A stretch of 45,891 bases of DNA from Acetobacteraceae bacterium (lineage in GTDB: Bacteria; Pseudomonadota; Alphaproteobacteria; Acetobacterales; Acetobacteraceae): NCBI GenBank assembly GCA_003164455.1, contig PLTJ01000064.1, positions 1 through 45,891 on the forward strand, given 5' to 3'. The position numbers and the translations under genes were made by a program. Shown here in pieces: positions 24,586 through 33,075 of the stretch. Each line of letters opens with the position of its first letter. Within the stretch, counting starts at the first letter, position 1. Under the pieces are notes generated by a model. The model was not told where the DNA came from. It saw only the letters and a list, made by a program, of their open reading frames with translations, and made no database searches.

Positions 24586-24706
24586 CGATTGACTTCCTTC
24601 TTCGTTCGTCGCGGCGACCGCCGCTCACCACACCTGACCGTGCAGGCGCGGTGGGCGGGCGGCCGCCGCTTCCGTTCGATGACCGGCGGTTACCGGCCGT
24701 TGCGGC

Positions 24707-25627
24707 TTACAGCAGACCGAAAGTGACCATCGCCTTGCGAACCTCGGCGATTTCTTCCGGCGTGCCGGGCGTCAGCGGCCGGCGCGGAATGCCCGCGTTG
24801 ACACCCAGCAGCTTCATGGCGTCCTTCCACAGCGGAGCCGGGTTCGTCCGTCCGTTCTGCCCCATGATCTTCAGCAGCGGATAGAGCTTACGCTGCATGG
24901 CGGCCGCTTCGGCGATCTTGCCGGCCAGGAAGGTCTCGATCATCTTGCGGACGTAAGGCCCGACCGCATGCGAGGCTCCCGAGATCACGCCGCCGATCCG
25001 GGCGTCGCCGCCCTGAGCGTAGGCTTCCAGGATCATCGTGTCGTCGCCGTTGTAGATGATGAAGCTTTCCGGCGTCGCGTTGAGGAACCCGGTGATCTGT
25101 TTCGGATTCAGTTCCGCCTCTTCCTTGACGCCGACGACGTTGGGGAATTTGGCGAGCGCCCCGAGGGTCGCCGGATCGATATTGACGCCGGTGAAGATCG
25201 GAATGTTGTAGACCAGGATATCCAGGGCCGGCACCGCTTTCGCGATCTCGGCGTAGTGAGCATAGAGTTCCTGTTGCGCCGGCTTCGTATAGTACGGGGC
25301 AACGATCATGGCGGTTTCGAAGCCCATCTCCAGGGCCTTCTTCGCCAGGGCGATCGTCTCCATGGTCGAGGCGCAGCCGACGCCGGCGACCAGCGGAACC
25401 CGCCCGCCGACCGCTGCCTTCACGGTCTCGAAAATGGCCACGCGCTCAGCGAACAGCTGCGTGTGGAACTCGCCCGTGGTGCCGCTGAGGACCAGCGAAT
25501 CGGCCATCTTGTTGTCGATCAGATAGGTCGCCAGGCTCTTCAGTGCGGCGTGGTCCACGCTCTGGTCGGCAGCATAGGGCGTAAGAATAGGCACTAGGAT
25601 CCGGCCGTACTTGGTTTTGTCAAACAT
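24707..25627 (-). CDS. DapA-family aldolase/dehydratase (copy 1)
   Basis: The 306-residue protein keeps GTTGE (49-53), Y140 (LVYNIPIFTG) and the Schiff-base lysine K168 (VVGVKEEAEL). The start (MFDKTKYGRILVP) sits behind AAGGAGAG. It shares the family with the downstream gene but is clearly diverged in sequence, so the two probably act on different steps or substrates rather than being recent duplicates. It follows the transporter gene by 61 bases in the same direction. A housekeeping DHDPS would normally be about 290 residues and not paired with a transporter; a catabolic role is inferred. Confidence 0.88.
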   Translation of the reverse strand: MFDKTKYGRILVPILTPYAADQSVDHAALKSLATYLIDNKMADSLVLSGTTGEFHTQLFAERVAIFETVKAAVGGRVPLVAGVGCASTMETIALAKKALEMGFETAMIVAPYYTKPAQQELYAHYAEIAKAVPALDILVYNIPIFTGVNIDPATLGALAKFPNVVGVKEEAELNPKQITGFLNATPESFIIYNGDDTMILEAYAQGGDARIGGVISGASHAVGPYVRKMIETFLAGKIAEAAAMQRKLYPLLKIMGQNGRTNPAPLWKDAMKLLGVNAGIPRRPLTPGTPEEIAEVRKAMVTFGLL

Positions 25628-25688
25628 ATCTCTCTCCTTGTCGAATTAAGGGCACGCTGGGTTGGGATTACTGCGTTCAGTTGTGCAT

Positions 25689-27032
25689 TCAGTCAGCCGA
25701 ACCTTCCAGGTCTGCCATCTCCAGGTCGAGCGGCTTCCCGGATCTCTCGCGCATCGACGCCACGCATCCGATCGTGATCAGGCAGCCAACCAGCAGGAAC
25801 ACGGAGATGATCCACGATTTCCCGCCGGACTGCGTGAGCAGCCAAGTGCCGATCAGGGGCGTCAGTCCGCCGATGATGTTGGCGAACTGGAAGCCGAGCG
25901 AGATGCCGGTGTAGCGGACGCCGGTAGGGAACGCCTCGGAGAAGAAGGCCGGCTCCACCGCGAACATCACCCCGTTGCCAAAGGCGAAGGTGAATGCGAC
26001 GGCACACACGAACAAGGGATAGCTGCCGGTATCGGTCAGCCAGAACATCGGAAAAGCCATTACCGCCGCCACACAGGCACCGAACATGAAGACCGGTCGC
26101 CGGCCGACCCGGTCGGACATATAGCCGGCCAAGGGCACCGAGATCATGTCCACGACGCTTGCGGCGAGGATCACATAGAGAACCTGGGTGGAGTTGTAGC
26201 CGATGTTGCGCGTCGCGTAGGACAGCAGGAAGCCGATCACCAGCCAGCCCAGGATGATCTCACCGGTGCGCACACCCATCGCGAGAAGCACGGCCCGCTT
26301 GCCGTTGCGGAGAATATCCAGGACCGGCGCAACCCGCTTGGCACCCTTGCGCGCCAGCTCCCTGAACAGCGGCGTTTCGTTGATGTGATTGCGGATATAG
26401 AGCCCGACCGCCAGGACAACGATGCTGGCCAGGAACGGGATTCGCCAGCCGCCCGCGAGCAGACTGTCGCGCGGGATCACGGCGAAGATGAGAGCGGAGG
26501 TAAACAGCCCGACGACGTTGCCGAGTTGTACGAAGGTACCATAGAAGCCGCGTCTGTTCGCCGGCGCGTACTCGATAACCATCGCCGCCGCACCGCCCCA
26601 CTCGCCGCCGAGGGCGAATCCTTGCAGGAGCCGGAGAACGATCACGATGACGGGCGCCCAGAAGCCGATCGTGGCGTAGCCCGGCACCAGGCCCATCGCG
26701 AAGGTGGACAGGCCCATGACGAGCAGCGCGAGGATCAGCATTTTCTTGCGGCCGTTGCGATCGCCGTAGTGGCCGAACAGAACCGCGCCGATCGGGCGGG
26801 TCGTGAACGGAATCGCCAGCGTGGCGTAAGCCGCCATGAGACCGTAGATGGGTGACAGCGTGGGGAAGAACAACTGCGGGAAAACCAGCGCCGCGGCCGT
26901 GCCATAAATAAAGAAGTCGTAGAACTCGATCGTCGTGCCGATCATGCTCGACCCGACGACGACGGCGAGGCTGGTTTCGGGTGGTTCGGTCTCAGGCGGG
27001 GAAGCTCCGCCAGCGGCCATCGGGGCATTCAT
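25689..27032 (-). CDS. MFS transporter, metabolite:H+ symporter (MHS) family
   Basis: A 447-residue, 12-helix transporter. The MHS hallmarks are IGTTIEFYDFFIYGTAAAL in the first helix, the loop GHYGDRNGRKKML between helices 2 and 3, and RLLQGFALGGEWGGA in helix 4. MHS proteins import organic acids and osmolytes (citrate, alpha-ketoglutarate, shikimate, proline/betaine). It is the first gene of a minus-strand operon with two DapA-family enzymes, so it probably imports their substrate, a sugar acid or aromatic-derived acid. The start ATG at 27032 follows GGGAGAGC. Confidence 0.9.
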   Translation of the reverse strand: MNAPMAAGGASPPETEPPETSLAVVVGSSMIGTTIEFYDFFIYGTAAALVFPQLFFPTLSPIYGLMAAYATLAIPFTTRPIGAVLFGHYGDRNGRKKMLILALLVMGLSTFAMGLVPGYATIGFWAPVIVIVLRLLQGFALGGEWGGAAAMVIEYAPANRRGFYGTFVQLGNVVGLFTSALIFAVIPRDSLLAGGWRIPFLASIVVLAVGLYIRNHINETPLFRELARKGAKRVAPVLDILRNGKRAVLLAMGVRTGEIILGWLVIGFLLSYATRNIGYNSTQVLYVILAASVVDMISVPLAGYMSDRVGRRPVFMFGACVAAVMAFPMFWLTDTGSYPLFVCAVAFTFAFGNGVMFAVEPAFFSEAFPTGVRYTGISLGFQFANIIGGLTPLIGTWLLTQSGGKSWIISVFLLVGCLITIGCVASMRERSGKPLDLEMADLEGSAD

Positions 27033-27413
27033 GTTCGCTCTCCCAAGAATTCCTGTTCGGATTGTCGCGCTGGGGCCAGGGTGTTGGTGGCGCCGCCCCT
27101 GTTCGGGTGTTCGGATCGGAGGGTTCTATATTGCGGCATCGTTACGTCCGCGAGCGTATGGCGGGGGCCGGGACTTCGGCCGGAGACACTCGTGGCGCCG
27201 GGTGTCGTTGCAACGGACCTGTTCACGGCATCCTTACCTGAAAGCACGGTCTCTTGTTTACGACCCGGCGGCAGTCCCGTCAATCAGTCTGTCATCCCGC
27301 AATATGGATCATCAGAGCAGATTCCACTTTATCAGCGCTAGATTGTCCCTCTACGCTCCCGAAAAACGGGACGCGATTCCACAATGCCATCCATTTATTG
27401 GCGAGGAGTGACC
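27033..27413. promoter_or_regulatory. Divergent intergenic region of the MFS and LigJ-side genes
   Basis: There is no credible gene here. The stretch 27280-27400 is less GC-rich and contains imperfect palindromic pieces (TGGATC...GATTCCA at about 27305-27327; CCCGAAAAACGGG at 27358-27370). The IclR-family regulator encoded downstream is a plausible binder. No known riboswitch or terminator is recognised. Confidence 0.35.
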
Positions 27414-27497
27414 ATGACCAGCACCATCGGACGCACCGCGCGCCGCGGTCTGCTGCGGAACACTGCCTGGTTGACAGCGCTCGGCGCGGCCGGCTGA
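27414..27497 (+). pseudogene. Orphan signal-peptide fragment
   Basis: Behind a good ribosome binding site (GAGGAG, 27403-27408), an ATG opens MTSTIGRTARRGLLRNTAWL plus TALGAAG and then a stop. The arginines followed by a hydrophobic run look like a Sec or Tat signal peptide, as in solute-binding proteins. Only 42 bases separate it from the LigJ-like gene. It is best explained as the start of an exported protein whose body was deleted; a leader peptide is the alternative. Confidence 0.5.
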
Positions 27498-27539
27498 TAC
27501 TGAGCCTTTCCGTCCTGCATAAGCCAAGGTTCCGCCAAC

Positions 27540-28550
27540 ATGCTCATCGACTGCCACGGACACACCAGTGCGCCGCAACGCCTCTGGGCCTATCGCGCGC
27601 TGTTGCTCGCCAGCCGTGGCGTCGATGGGCCAAGTCAGCTCAATTTCACCGACGACGAAATCCGCCACGCCTTGATGACCCCGGAGAGCGGCCCGCTCGG
27701 GCATGTCCCCTCGCTCGACGCCCACGGGATTGACCTGCAGCTCCTGTCGCCGCGCCCGAACCACCTGATGCACAGCGAGCAGCCCGAAAAGATCATCCAC
27801 TGGTTCGTCGAAGCCGAGCACGACCTGATCCATCGCCAGGTGCAGCTTTTCCCTGGCCGGTTCCGCGGCGTCGCGGCCCTGCCGCAATGCGCCGGCGCGC
27901 CGATCGAAAATGCCCTGCCCGAACTCGAACGCTGCGTCCGCCGTCTCGGCTTCGTCGGCTGTCTGCTCAACCCGGACCCCTACGAAAACGGCGGCCGCGG
28001 TGAGGCCCCGCCGCTTGGCGAGCGCTACTGGTATCCACTCTACGAAAAGCTCTGCGAGCTTGACGTTCCGGCGCACATACACGCCACCACCTCGCGCTCG
28101 CCGCGCGTCGGCTACAGCCTGCATATGATCAACGAGGAATCGATCGCGATCCTTGGCCTGCTCAACTCCGACGTGTTGCGCGATTTCCCGACACTGAATC
28201 TGATCATCTCGCATGGTGGTGGTGCGATCCCCTATCAGCTCGGCCGCTTCGACGCCGATTCGCTGCGCCATGGCGCCACCCGTTTCCGCGACCGCCTGCG
28301 CGGTCTTTACTTCGACACGGTGATCTACAATCGCGCTTCGATCGAGATGCTGATCAAGACCGTCGGCGCCGATCGCTGCCTGTTCGGCGAGGAATGCCCG
28401 GGGATCGGCGCCGTCGTCGACCCGGAGACGGGACGGCAGGTGGACGAACTCCGCCCGGTCGTGGACAGCCTGGACTTCCTCTCCGCCGCCGAGCGTCAGA
28501 TGATCCTGGAAGGCAACGCGCGGCGAGTCTTTGGGCTGGGTGAAATCTGA
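27540..28550 (+). CDS. Amidohydrolase-2 family protein, 4-oxalomesaconate hydratase (LigJ)-like
   Basis: The 336-residue TIM-barrel starts MLIDCHGHTSAPQ with metal ligands H6 and H8. Other likely ligands are in PAHIHATTS and the SHGGGAIPYQLGR segment, and the C-terminal region LFGEECPGIGAVVDPETGRQ resembles LigJ-type 4-oxalomesaconate hydratases of protocatechuate 4,5-cleavage. LigJ makes 4-carboxy-4-hydroxy-2-oxoadipate, which an aldolase then splits. No ring-cleavage dioxygenase is in the window, so a related acid may be the substrate. It is followed by an IclR regulator, a common partner in aromatic catabolism. Start codon follows AAGG weakly. Confidence 0.78.
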   Translation: MLIDCHGHTSAPQRLWAYRALLLASRGVDGPSQLNFTDDEIRHALMTPESGPLGHVPSLDAHGIDLQLLSPRPNHLMHSEQPEKIIHWFVEAEHDLIHRQVQLFPGRFRGVAALPQCAGAPIENALPELERCVRRLGFVGCLLNPDPYENGGRGEAPPLGERYWYPLYEKLCELDVPAHIHATTSRSPRVGYSLHMINEESIAILGLLNSDVLRDFPTLNLIISHGGGAIPYQLGRFDADSLRHGATRFRDRLRGLYFDTVIYNRASIEMLIKTVGADRCLFGEECPGIGAVVDPETGRQVDELRPVVDSLDFLSAAERQMILEGNARRVFGLGEI

Positions 28551-28613
28551 CGGGCCACTCTTGCCTGGCGTCCCGAGTTACGGTAACATATTCTGTTTTT
28601 TGGGACGCTCCAT

Positions 28614-29423
28614 TTGCCTCGTGATACACCTGCCGAGTCAGCCCGCGCCGAAAGCAGCCTGAAGTCGCTTGCCAAGGTCGTGCGCGTGCTTGACGTGTTT
28701 TCCACCGTCGATCGCGCCTTGTCGCTCGCGGACATAGGCCAACGCACCGGTTTTCCCAAAAGCACGGCGCATCGCCTGCTCGCCGCGATGCGTGAGGCCG
28801 GGTTGCTGGACCAGGATCGCGAGCGCGACCGCTACCGGCTCGGGATGAAGTTGTTCGAACTTGGCAATATCGTGCTCGCCAACATGGACCTGCACCGCGA
28901 GGCACGTCCCTTCGTCGACGCGCTGACGCGCCAGAGCGGCCAGGCCGTGCATCTCGCCGTGTTCGACGGTCACCGGGCGCTTGTCATTCATCGCGCCGAT
29001 GCCTCGCCCGAGAAGGGCCAGCCGACCGCATTGATCGAACAGGCGCCGGTCCATTGTACCAGCGTCGGCAAGGCGATCCTTGCCTTCCAGTCGGCAGCGA
29101 CCATCGACCGCGTGATCTCGGTGGGGCTGATACGCTTCACCGACGCCACGATCACCGATCCGGAGCTGCTGCGCGTGGAGCTCGACGCGGTACGAGAGCG
29201 CGGCTATGCCCTCGACGAGGGCGAGCACCAGCCCGGTGTGCGCTGTGTGGCCGCGCCAATCCGCGACCAGAGCGGCCGTGTCGTCGCCGGGATCAGCATC
29301 ACCGGGCCATTCTGGCGCCTGCCGCTCAGCGAGGTCGAAGGCCTGGCGAAAGTGGCGATCCACTACGCGAACGCCATTTCACTCGCTGTCGGCTACCGTC
29401 CCGCCCAGAGCGCGATCGCTTGA
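28614..29423 (+). CDS. IclR-family transcriptional regulator
   Basis: The 269-residue protein has a winged helix-turn-helix at about 20-80 (LSLADIGQRTGFPKSTAHRL) and the IclR effector domain at about 95-255 (VHCTSVGKAILAF, GEHQPGVRCVAAPIRDQSG, VAGISITGPFWRL). The start is a TTG at 28614; no in-frame ATG precedes the DNA-binding domain. IclR proteins control nearby catabolic operons in response to a small acid. The likely targets are the LigJ-like gene and the divergent MFS-DapA operon. A GCGTCCC/GGGACGC inverted pair (28569-28608) surrounds its own promoter region. Confidence 0.92.
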   Translation: MPRDTPAESARAESSLKSLAKVVRVLDVFSTVDRALSLADIGQRTGFPKSTAHRLLAAMREAGLLDQDRERDRYRLGMKLFELGNIVLANMDLHREARPFVDALTRQSGQAVHLAVFDGHRALVIHRADASPEKGQPTALIEQAPVHCTSVGKAILAFQSAATIDRVISVGLIRFTDATITDPELLRVELDAVRERGYALDEGEHQPGVRCVAAPIRDQSGRVVAGISITGPFWRLPLSEVEGLAKVAIHYANAISLAVGYRPAQSAIA

Positions 29424-29439
29424 GGCGCAATCGTCGGAA

Positions 29440-29475
29440 AGCGTGAGCGCTTCGTTTGTCAGAAGCGCTCACGCT
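29440..29475. terminator. Bidirectional hairpin terminator
   Basis: A perfect 14-bp stem (AGCGTGAGCGCTTC, 29440-29453, with its complement at 29462-29475) and an 8-base loop lie 17 bases after the IclR stop and 12 bases before the end of the convergent livF remnant. Its placement between convergent units fits termination in both directions. Confidence 0.75.
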
Positions 29476-29487
29476 CCCTGCGTCTGG

Positions 29488-29757
29488 TCAGGCGGCGATG
29501 CCGAGATAGGCGTTCTTGACGCTCTCATCTGCCGCGAGCGTCCTGGCGTCGCCTTCCGCCACGACCCGTCCGGATGCCAGCACATAAGCCCGGTGCGAAA
29601 CAGCAAGCGCCATCCACGCATTCTGCTCTACCGGCAACACCGCGGTGCCGCGCGCGTTGATGTCCGCCAGTTTGGCGAAAACCTGGTCGACCAGCATCGG
29701 CGCCAACCCAAGCGACGGCTCGTCAAGCATGAGCAGCCGTGGGCGACTCATCAGCGC
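29488..29757 (-). pseudogene. livF: livF fragment (C-terminal part of a branched-chain amino acid ABC ATPase)
   Basis: About 88 codons read ALMSRPRLLMLDEPSLGLAP... to NAYLGIAA, the Walker B, D loop and C-terminal end of LivF. Walker A, the Q loop and the signature motif (about 150 residues) are missing. The upstream sequence in this frame is nonsense, because the DNA there belongs to a livH fragment in another frame. The remnant cannot work as an ATPase. VEQNAWMALAVSHRAYVLAS matches the LivF signature around the H loop (normally EQN...AL..ADR.YVL). Confidence 0.85.
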
Positions 29758-30040
29758 GCCAGCAGCACAACCAGGATCAGCGGATACTGGGCGTAGATCC
29801 TGGCGCCGAACATCGCGACGGTTGCATTGCCGAGCGGTCCGGAAAACCCCAGCGACTGCGGCCCCCAGATCAGCACGACGGAATTCTCCAGCACCATGCC
29901 GAGGCTGAGGGTCGCCACGATCGCGGAAAGCTGTGATGCGTTGCGCACGGGCCGATATTTCACCAGCAGGACCGCGCCGGTGGCATCGTCCAGACGCACG
30001 CGGAACACCCAGGGATTGTTCTGCTGCGTCACCACCACAC
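29751..30040 (-). pseudogene. livH: livH fragment (branched-chain amino acid permease)
   Basis: The frame encodes LLVKYRPVRNASQLSAIVAT and LGMVLENSVVLIWGPQSLGF, the central part of a LivH permease. The first membrane helices and the whole C-terminal half are absent. It joins the livF fragment at about 29752-29765 and the GH88 remnant at about 30040-30068. Two genes that normally lie about 3 kb apart in livHMGF are fused here, so an internal deletion removed livM, livG and parts of both. Confidence 0.8.
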
Positions 30041-30067
30041 CGGAGGCCCCGGCGAGCGCTCTCAAAG

Positions 30068-30687
30068 CCGGTCAGCCGCCAGCCGCCCCGTGAGAACATT
30101 TACGGCCTCGTAAAGATAATACGAGCCCCAGATCAGTTCGTGCCGTGTCGCGCGGCCGACATGCGGGTTGTAGCAACCCTCGATCAGCATGCCCGCCCTC
30201 GCGCATCCGCCGGCACAACCGGGGTCAGATAGCGCGACACCAACGTCTCGACGGTTCGGCGGGCCACCTCGCGCAGTTGCCCTGCCTCGCGCGACGACAC
30301 ATACGGGGCGAGCTTCAACAGGCCGGCGACGGCGATCGCGCTCGCCGAACTGTCGCGCAGGTCGTCCGCGGGAGTCTCGAAGTCCCAGGCGACGATCTCA
30401 TCCCCGGGGGCGCGCGCCATCCACCACGCCGCGGCGCGCCAGGCCGCCTGCAGGATCCCTGGTTCCTCCGGAAAGCAGCGTGCGCCGGCCGCGAAGGCCA
30501 GGATGGCCCAGGCCTGGGCGCGCACCCAGGTGGCGTTCGCGTGCAGGCCCTTGTGCGTGTAGCGCCGCACGAGTTCTTCCGAGTCCGGATCGGCAGTATC
30601 CGGCCAGCCCAGGCCAAGCTGCGCCGAACTGGACAGAATCCGCCGATCGAACAAATCCAGCGCCGCCTCGATGGTGCGATGCGTCAT
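30068..30687 (-). pseudogene. GH88 unsaturated glucuronyl hydrolase, truncated and frameshifted
   Basis: From 30687, 167 codons match the C-terminal half of glycoside hydrolase family 88: YTHKGLHANATWVRAQAWAI, DEIVAWDFETP and RDSSASAIAVAGLLKL. The frame stops at 30184 (ADARGRAC), but a shift of one base continues to 30068 with MLIEGCYNPHVG...IWGSYYLYEAVN, the expected family end. About 150-200 N-terminal residues are missing compared with the usual 370-400. GH88 enzymes release unsaturated uronic acids from oligosaccharides. The gene is inactive on both counts. Confidence 0.75.
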
Positions 30688-30694
30688 GGCGCCA

Positions 30695-32134
30695 CTACGC
30701 CGCGTCATTGAGCATCTTGCCGGGGTTCATGATCCCGAGCGGATCAAGCGCCTGTTTGATCGTGCGCATGACCGCCACGGCCGGTCCGTGCTCCACATCA
30801 AGCAGATCGCGCCGGTGCAGGCCGATGCCGTGCTCGGCGGTGCAGGTGCCGCCGAACCGGATGGCACGTTCCCCGGTGCGCCGGGCCAGGTCCTCGGCGC
30901 GGCGAACCTCCTCGGGATCGTCCGGATCGAACATGATGCCGAGATGGAAGCCGCCGTCGCCGACATGCCCGACGATGGGGGCAATCATCTTGGTCTGCGC
31001 GATATCGGCCTCGGTCTCGAGGATGCAGTCGGAGAGCGCGGAAATCGGCACGCAGGCGTCGGTGCCCATGTTCTTCTTCCCCGGCGCGTAGGCCAAGCAG
31101 GCGTAGTAGTTGTCATGGCGGGCCTTCCACAGCCGGCTGCGGTCCTCCGGTTGTTCGGCGAAACGAAAGCCCGCCCCGCCGCCCTCCGCGCACAGGACCT
31201 GCATGGTCTCGACCTGATCGCGAACGGCCACCGGGCTGCCGTGGAATTCGAGAAACAGGGTGGGCTTGGGCTCGAATTCGTTCAACTTGGCGTAGCGGAT
31301 ACAGGTGAGCATCTGCAGCGCGTTCATCAGTTCCACCCGCGCCAGCGGCACGCCGAATTGCAGCGCGGTCACCACCGTCTCGATGGCCCCGCGCAAGGTC
31401 TCGAACTGGCACACCGCCGCGGTGATGGTTTCCGGCAGCCCGTACAGGCGGAGCTGAACCTCGGTGATCAGCCCGAGCGTGCCTTCGCTGCCGACGAACA
31501 ATCGGGTGAGATCGAGACCGGCCGCCGATTTCCGCGCCCGCCCGCCGGTGTGAATGAGACGTCCGTCGGCGGTGACGACCGTCAGGCCCAACACATTCCG
31601 CCGCATCGTGCCGTAGCGCACCGCCATGGTGCCGGAGGCCCGCGTCGCGGCCATCCCGGCCAGGGTTGCTTCCGCGCCGGGGTCGACCGGAAAGAACAAA
31701 CCGTGCGAACGCACATCGGTATTGAGTTGCTGCCAGGTGACACCGGCCTGCACCCGGCAATCCAGCGCGGTCGGCGAGACGTCGAGAATCCGGTTCATGG
31801 TGGAGAAGTCGACGCAGACCCCGCCATGGACAGCGGCGACATGACCTTCGAGCGAGGTGCCGGCGCCGAAGCCGACGATCGGCACCACCGCATCGCGGCA
31901 GATCGTCACGATCGCGGCGACTTCCTCGTTCGTCGCCGGGAACACGACGGCATCCGGCATGCCGACCGTCGGCAGCCCCTCGCCATGGCTGTGATGGTCC
32001 CGCATGGCCTGGCCGGTCGAAAACCGCTCACCCAGCAACGCGCGCAACGGCTCGAATACCGCCTTCGCTCCGGCACATCCGACGTCTGGCCTATCCGGCA
32101 TCGGGACAAATCCCTGATCAATCGCTAGTTCCAT
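30695..32134 (-). CDS. FAD-linked oxidase (D-lactate/glycolate dehydrogenase family)
   Basis: The 479-residue protein has a PCMH-type FAD domain (VVPIVGFGAGTSLEGHVAAV, about 84-103; GMAATRASGTMAVRYGTMRR; LFVGSEGTLGLITEV) and the FAD-oxidase C-terminal domain with HVGDGGFHLGIMFD and GTCTAEHGIGLHRRDLL. It most resembles cytochrome-linked D-lactate dehydrogenases (Dld/GlcD type), which oxidise D-2-hydroxyacids and pass electrons to cytochrome c or quinone. Length is normal. The substrate is not decided by sequence. It lies upstream of the GH88, livH and livF remnants in the same direction, so an older operon probably extended further. Confidence 0.88.
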   Translation of the reverse strand: MELAIDQGFVPMPDRPDVGCAGAKAVFEPLRALLGERFSTGQAMRDHHSHGEGLPTVGMPDAVVFPATNEEVAAIVTICRDAVVPIVGFGAGTSLEGHVAAVHGGVCVDFSTMNRILDVSPTALDCRVQAGVTWQQLNTDVRSHGLFFPVDPGAEATLAGMAATRASGTMAVRYGTMRRNVLGLTVVTADGRLIHTGGRARKSAAGLDLTRLFVGSEGTLGLITEVQLRLYGLPETITAAVCQFETLRGAIETVVTALQFGVPLARVELMNALQMLTCIRYAKLNEFEPKPTLFLEFHGSPVAVRDQVETMQVLCAEGGGAGFRFAEQPEDRSRLWKARHDNYYACLAYAPGKKNMGTDACVPISALSDCILETEADIAQTKMIAPIVGHVGDGGFHLGIMFDPDDPEEVRRAEDLARRTGERAIRFGGTCTAEHGIGLHRRDLLDVEHGPAVAVMRTIKQALDPLGIMNPGKMLNDAA

Positions 32135-32261
32135 TATTCGGAACGGTATCCCGACTTACGTTGGCGGTCAAGACGGGCTGAGCGGCGTATGCGCCGCCGG
32201 GGCCGTCACCACCGAGCCGCCATCACCCCGGTCCCCCATCACGCCGCAAAACGGCGCAGCT

Positions 32262-32960
32262 TCACCTTCGAGGTTGCAGAGTCGCTTCGGCGTGGGACAA
32301 GGAGAATTGCAGCCGGTAAAGACCGCGGACGATATCAGCGCCGGCGCCGCTCGCGATGAGTTGGGCCTGACCGACAATGCCCGCCCGGAGGTCCCGGGCG
32401 ACACTTTCCTCAACCGTTTCGACCAGGAGAATCCAGTCGGCCGACGCGTCCACTCCCCCGCGCAGTTTCGTCTCCGCGGTGTTGGTTCCCCCCGCCGGCA
32501 GACGCCCGTGCAGCAGATGGGCGCCGCACACACCCGGCACCGCGATCAGCCCAGGCAGGATCTGGGTCTCACAGACCGACTGGAGCGCCACACCATCCGT
32601 GGCCCGGATCTGGATCGCTTCCATCCACGCGCCCTCTCCACGGCCCAGGCTGACGACGACGTCGCAGACCGTGCGCGAGGTGTCGTGAAAATGTGCCACG
32701 ACGCGCCGAGTCCACGGGGTCGGATCGTTCAGCCTTGCGAGATAGGAGGCGGACTCGAGGGTCTCGGGCCGCTCCGTTTCGTAGAAGTTGAAGTATTTTG
32801 GCCGCCCATCGACCGCTACGTATCGGCGCCCCCGCAGAAAGCCGGGCAGACCGACTCTCTCGGGGATATGTTCGCTCACATGCCAGGCGACGAAGTCAGA
32901 TTCAGCCTCCGGGTCGATGCCGTTCCAGATGGCCAGGACGCCTTGCCCGAAAAGTGCCAT
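32262..32960 (-). CDS. Ferredoxin-like-fold protein (EthD-like), hypothetical
   Basis: The 232-residue protein starts MALFGQGVLAIWNGIDPEAE. The segments FVAWHVSEHIPERVGLPGFL, RRYVAVDGRPKYFNFYETER and SYLARLNDPTPWTRRVVAHF follow the pattern of dimeric alpha/beta-barrel proteins (EthD/DUF4286-like: W-H-x2-EH-x4-PGF). The second half seems to repeat the fold more loosely (LPGLIAVPGVCGAHLLHGRL). Proteins of this type appear in catabolic clusters but have no settled activity. It lies 127 bases upstream of the FAD oxidase and is probably co-transcribed. Confidence 0.65.
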   Translation of the reverse strand: MALFGQGVLAIWNGIDPEAESDFVAWHVSEHIPERVGLPGFLRGRRYVAVDGRPKYFNFYETERPETLESASYLARLNDPTPWTRRVVAHFHDTSRTVCDVVVSLGRGEGAWMEAIQIRATDGVALQSVCETQILPGLIAVPGVCGAHLLHGRLPAGGTNTAETKLRGGVDASADWILLVETVEESVARDLRAGIVGQAQLIASGAGADIVRGLYRLQFSLSHAEATLQPRR

Positions 32961-33075
32961 TGCACGTAGCCCTCCGTGTTACGCTCGCGTGTCGCTCGCG
33001 ATGTTGTCGCAGGCAGCTGCCGAAATCCGGCAAGCGGCAGGGTACTGGAGCAATGCCAGCCTGTCCGGAATCGCT

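Noticed and set aside
28638-29363. 241-codon minus-strand frame over the IclR gene
   Set aside because: It is the antisense shadow of a complete IclR protein and encodes no recognisable domain.
32140-32151. GGAACGGTATCC as an IclR operator upstream of the FAD oxidase
   Set aside because: Only the outer three bases of each arm pair, and the resemblance to the IclR promoter region (ACGGTAAC) is too short to support.
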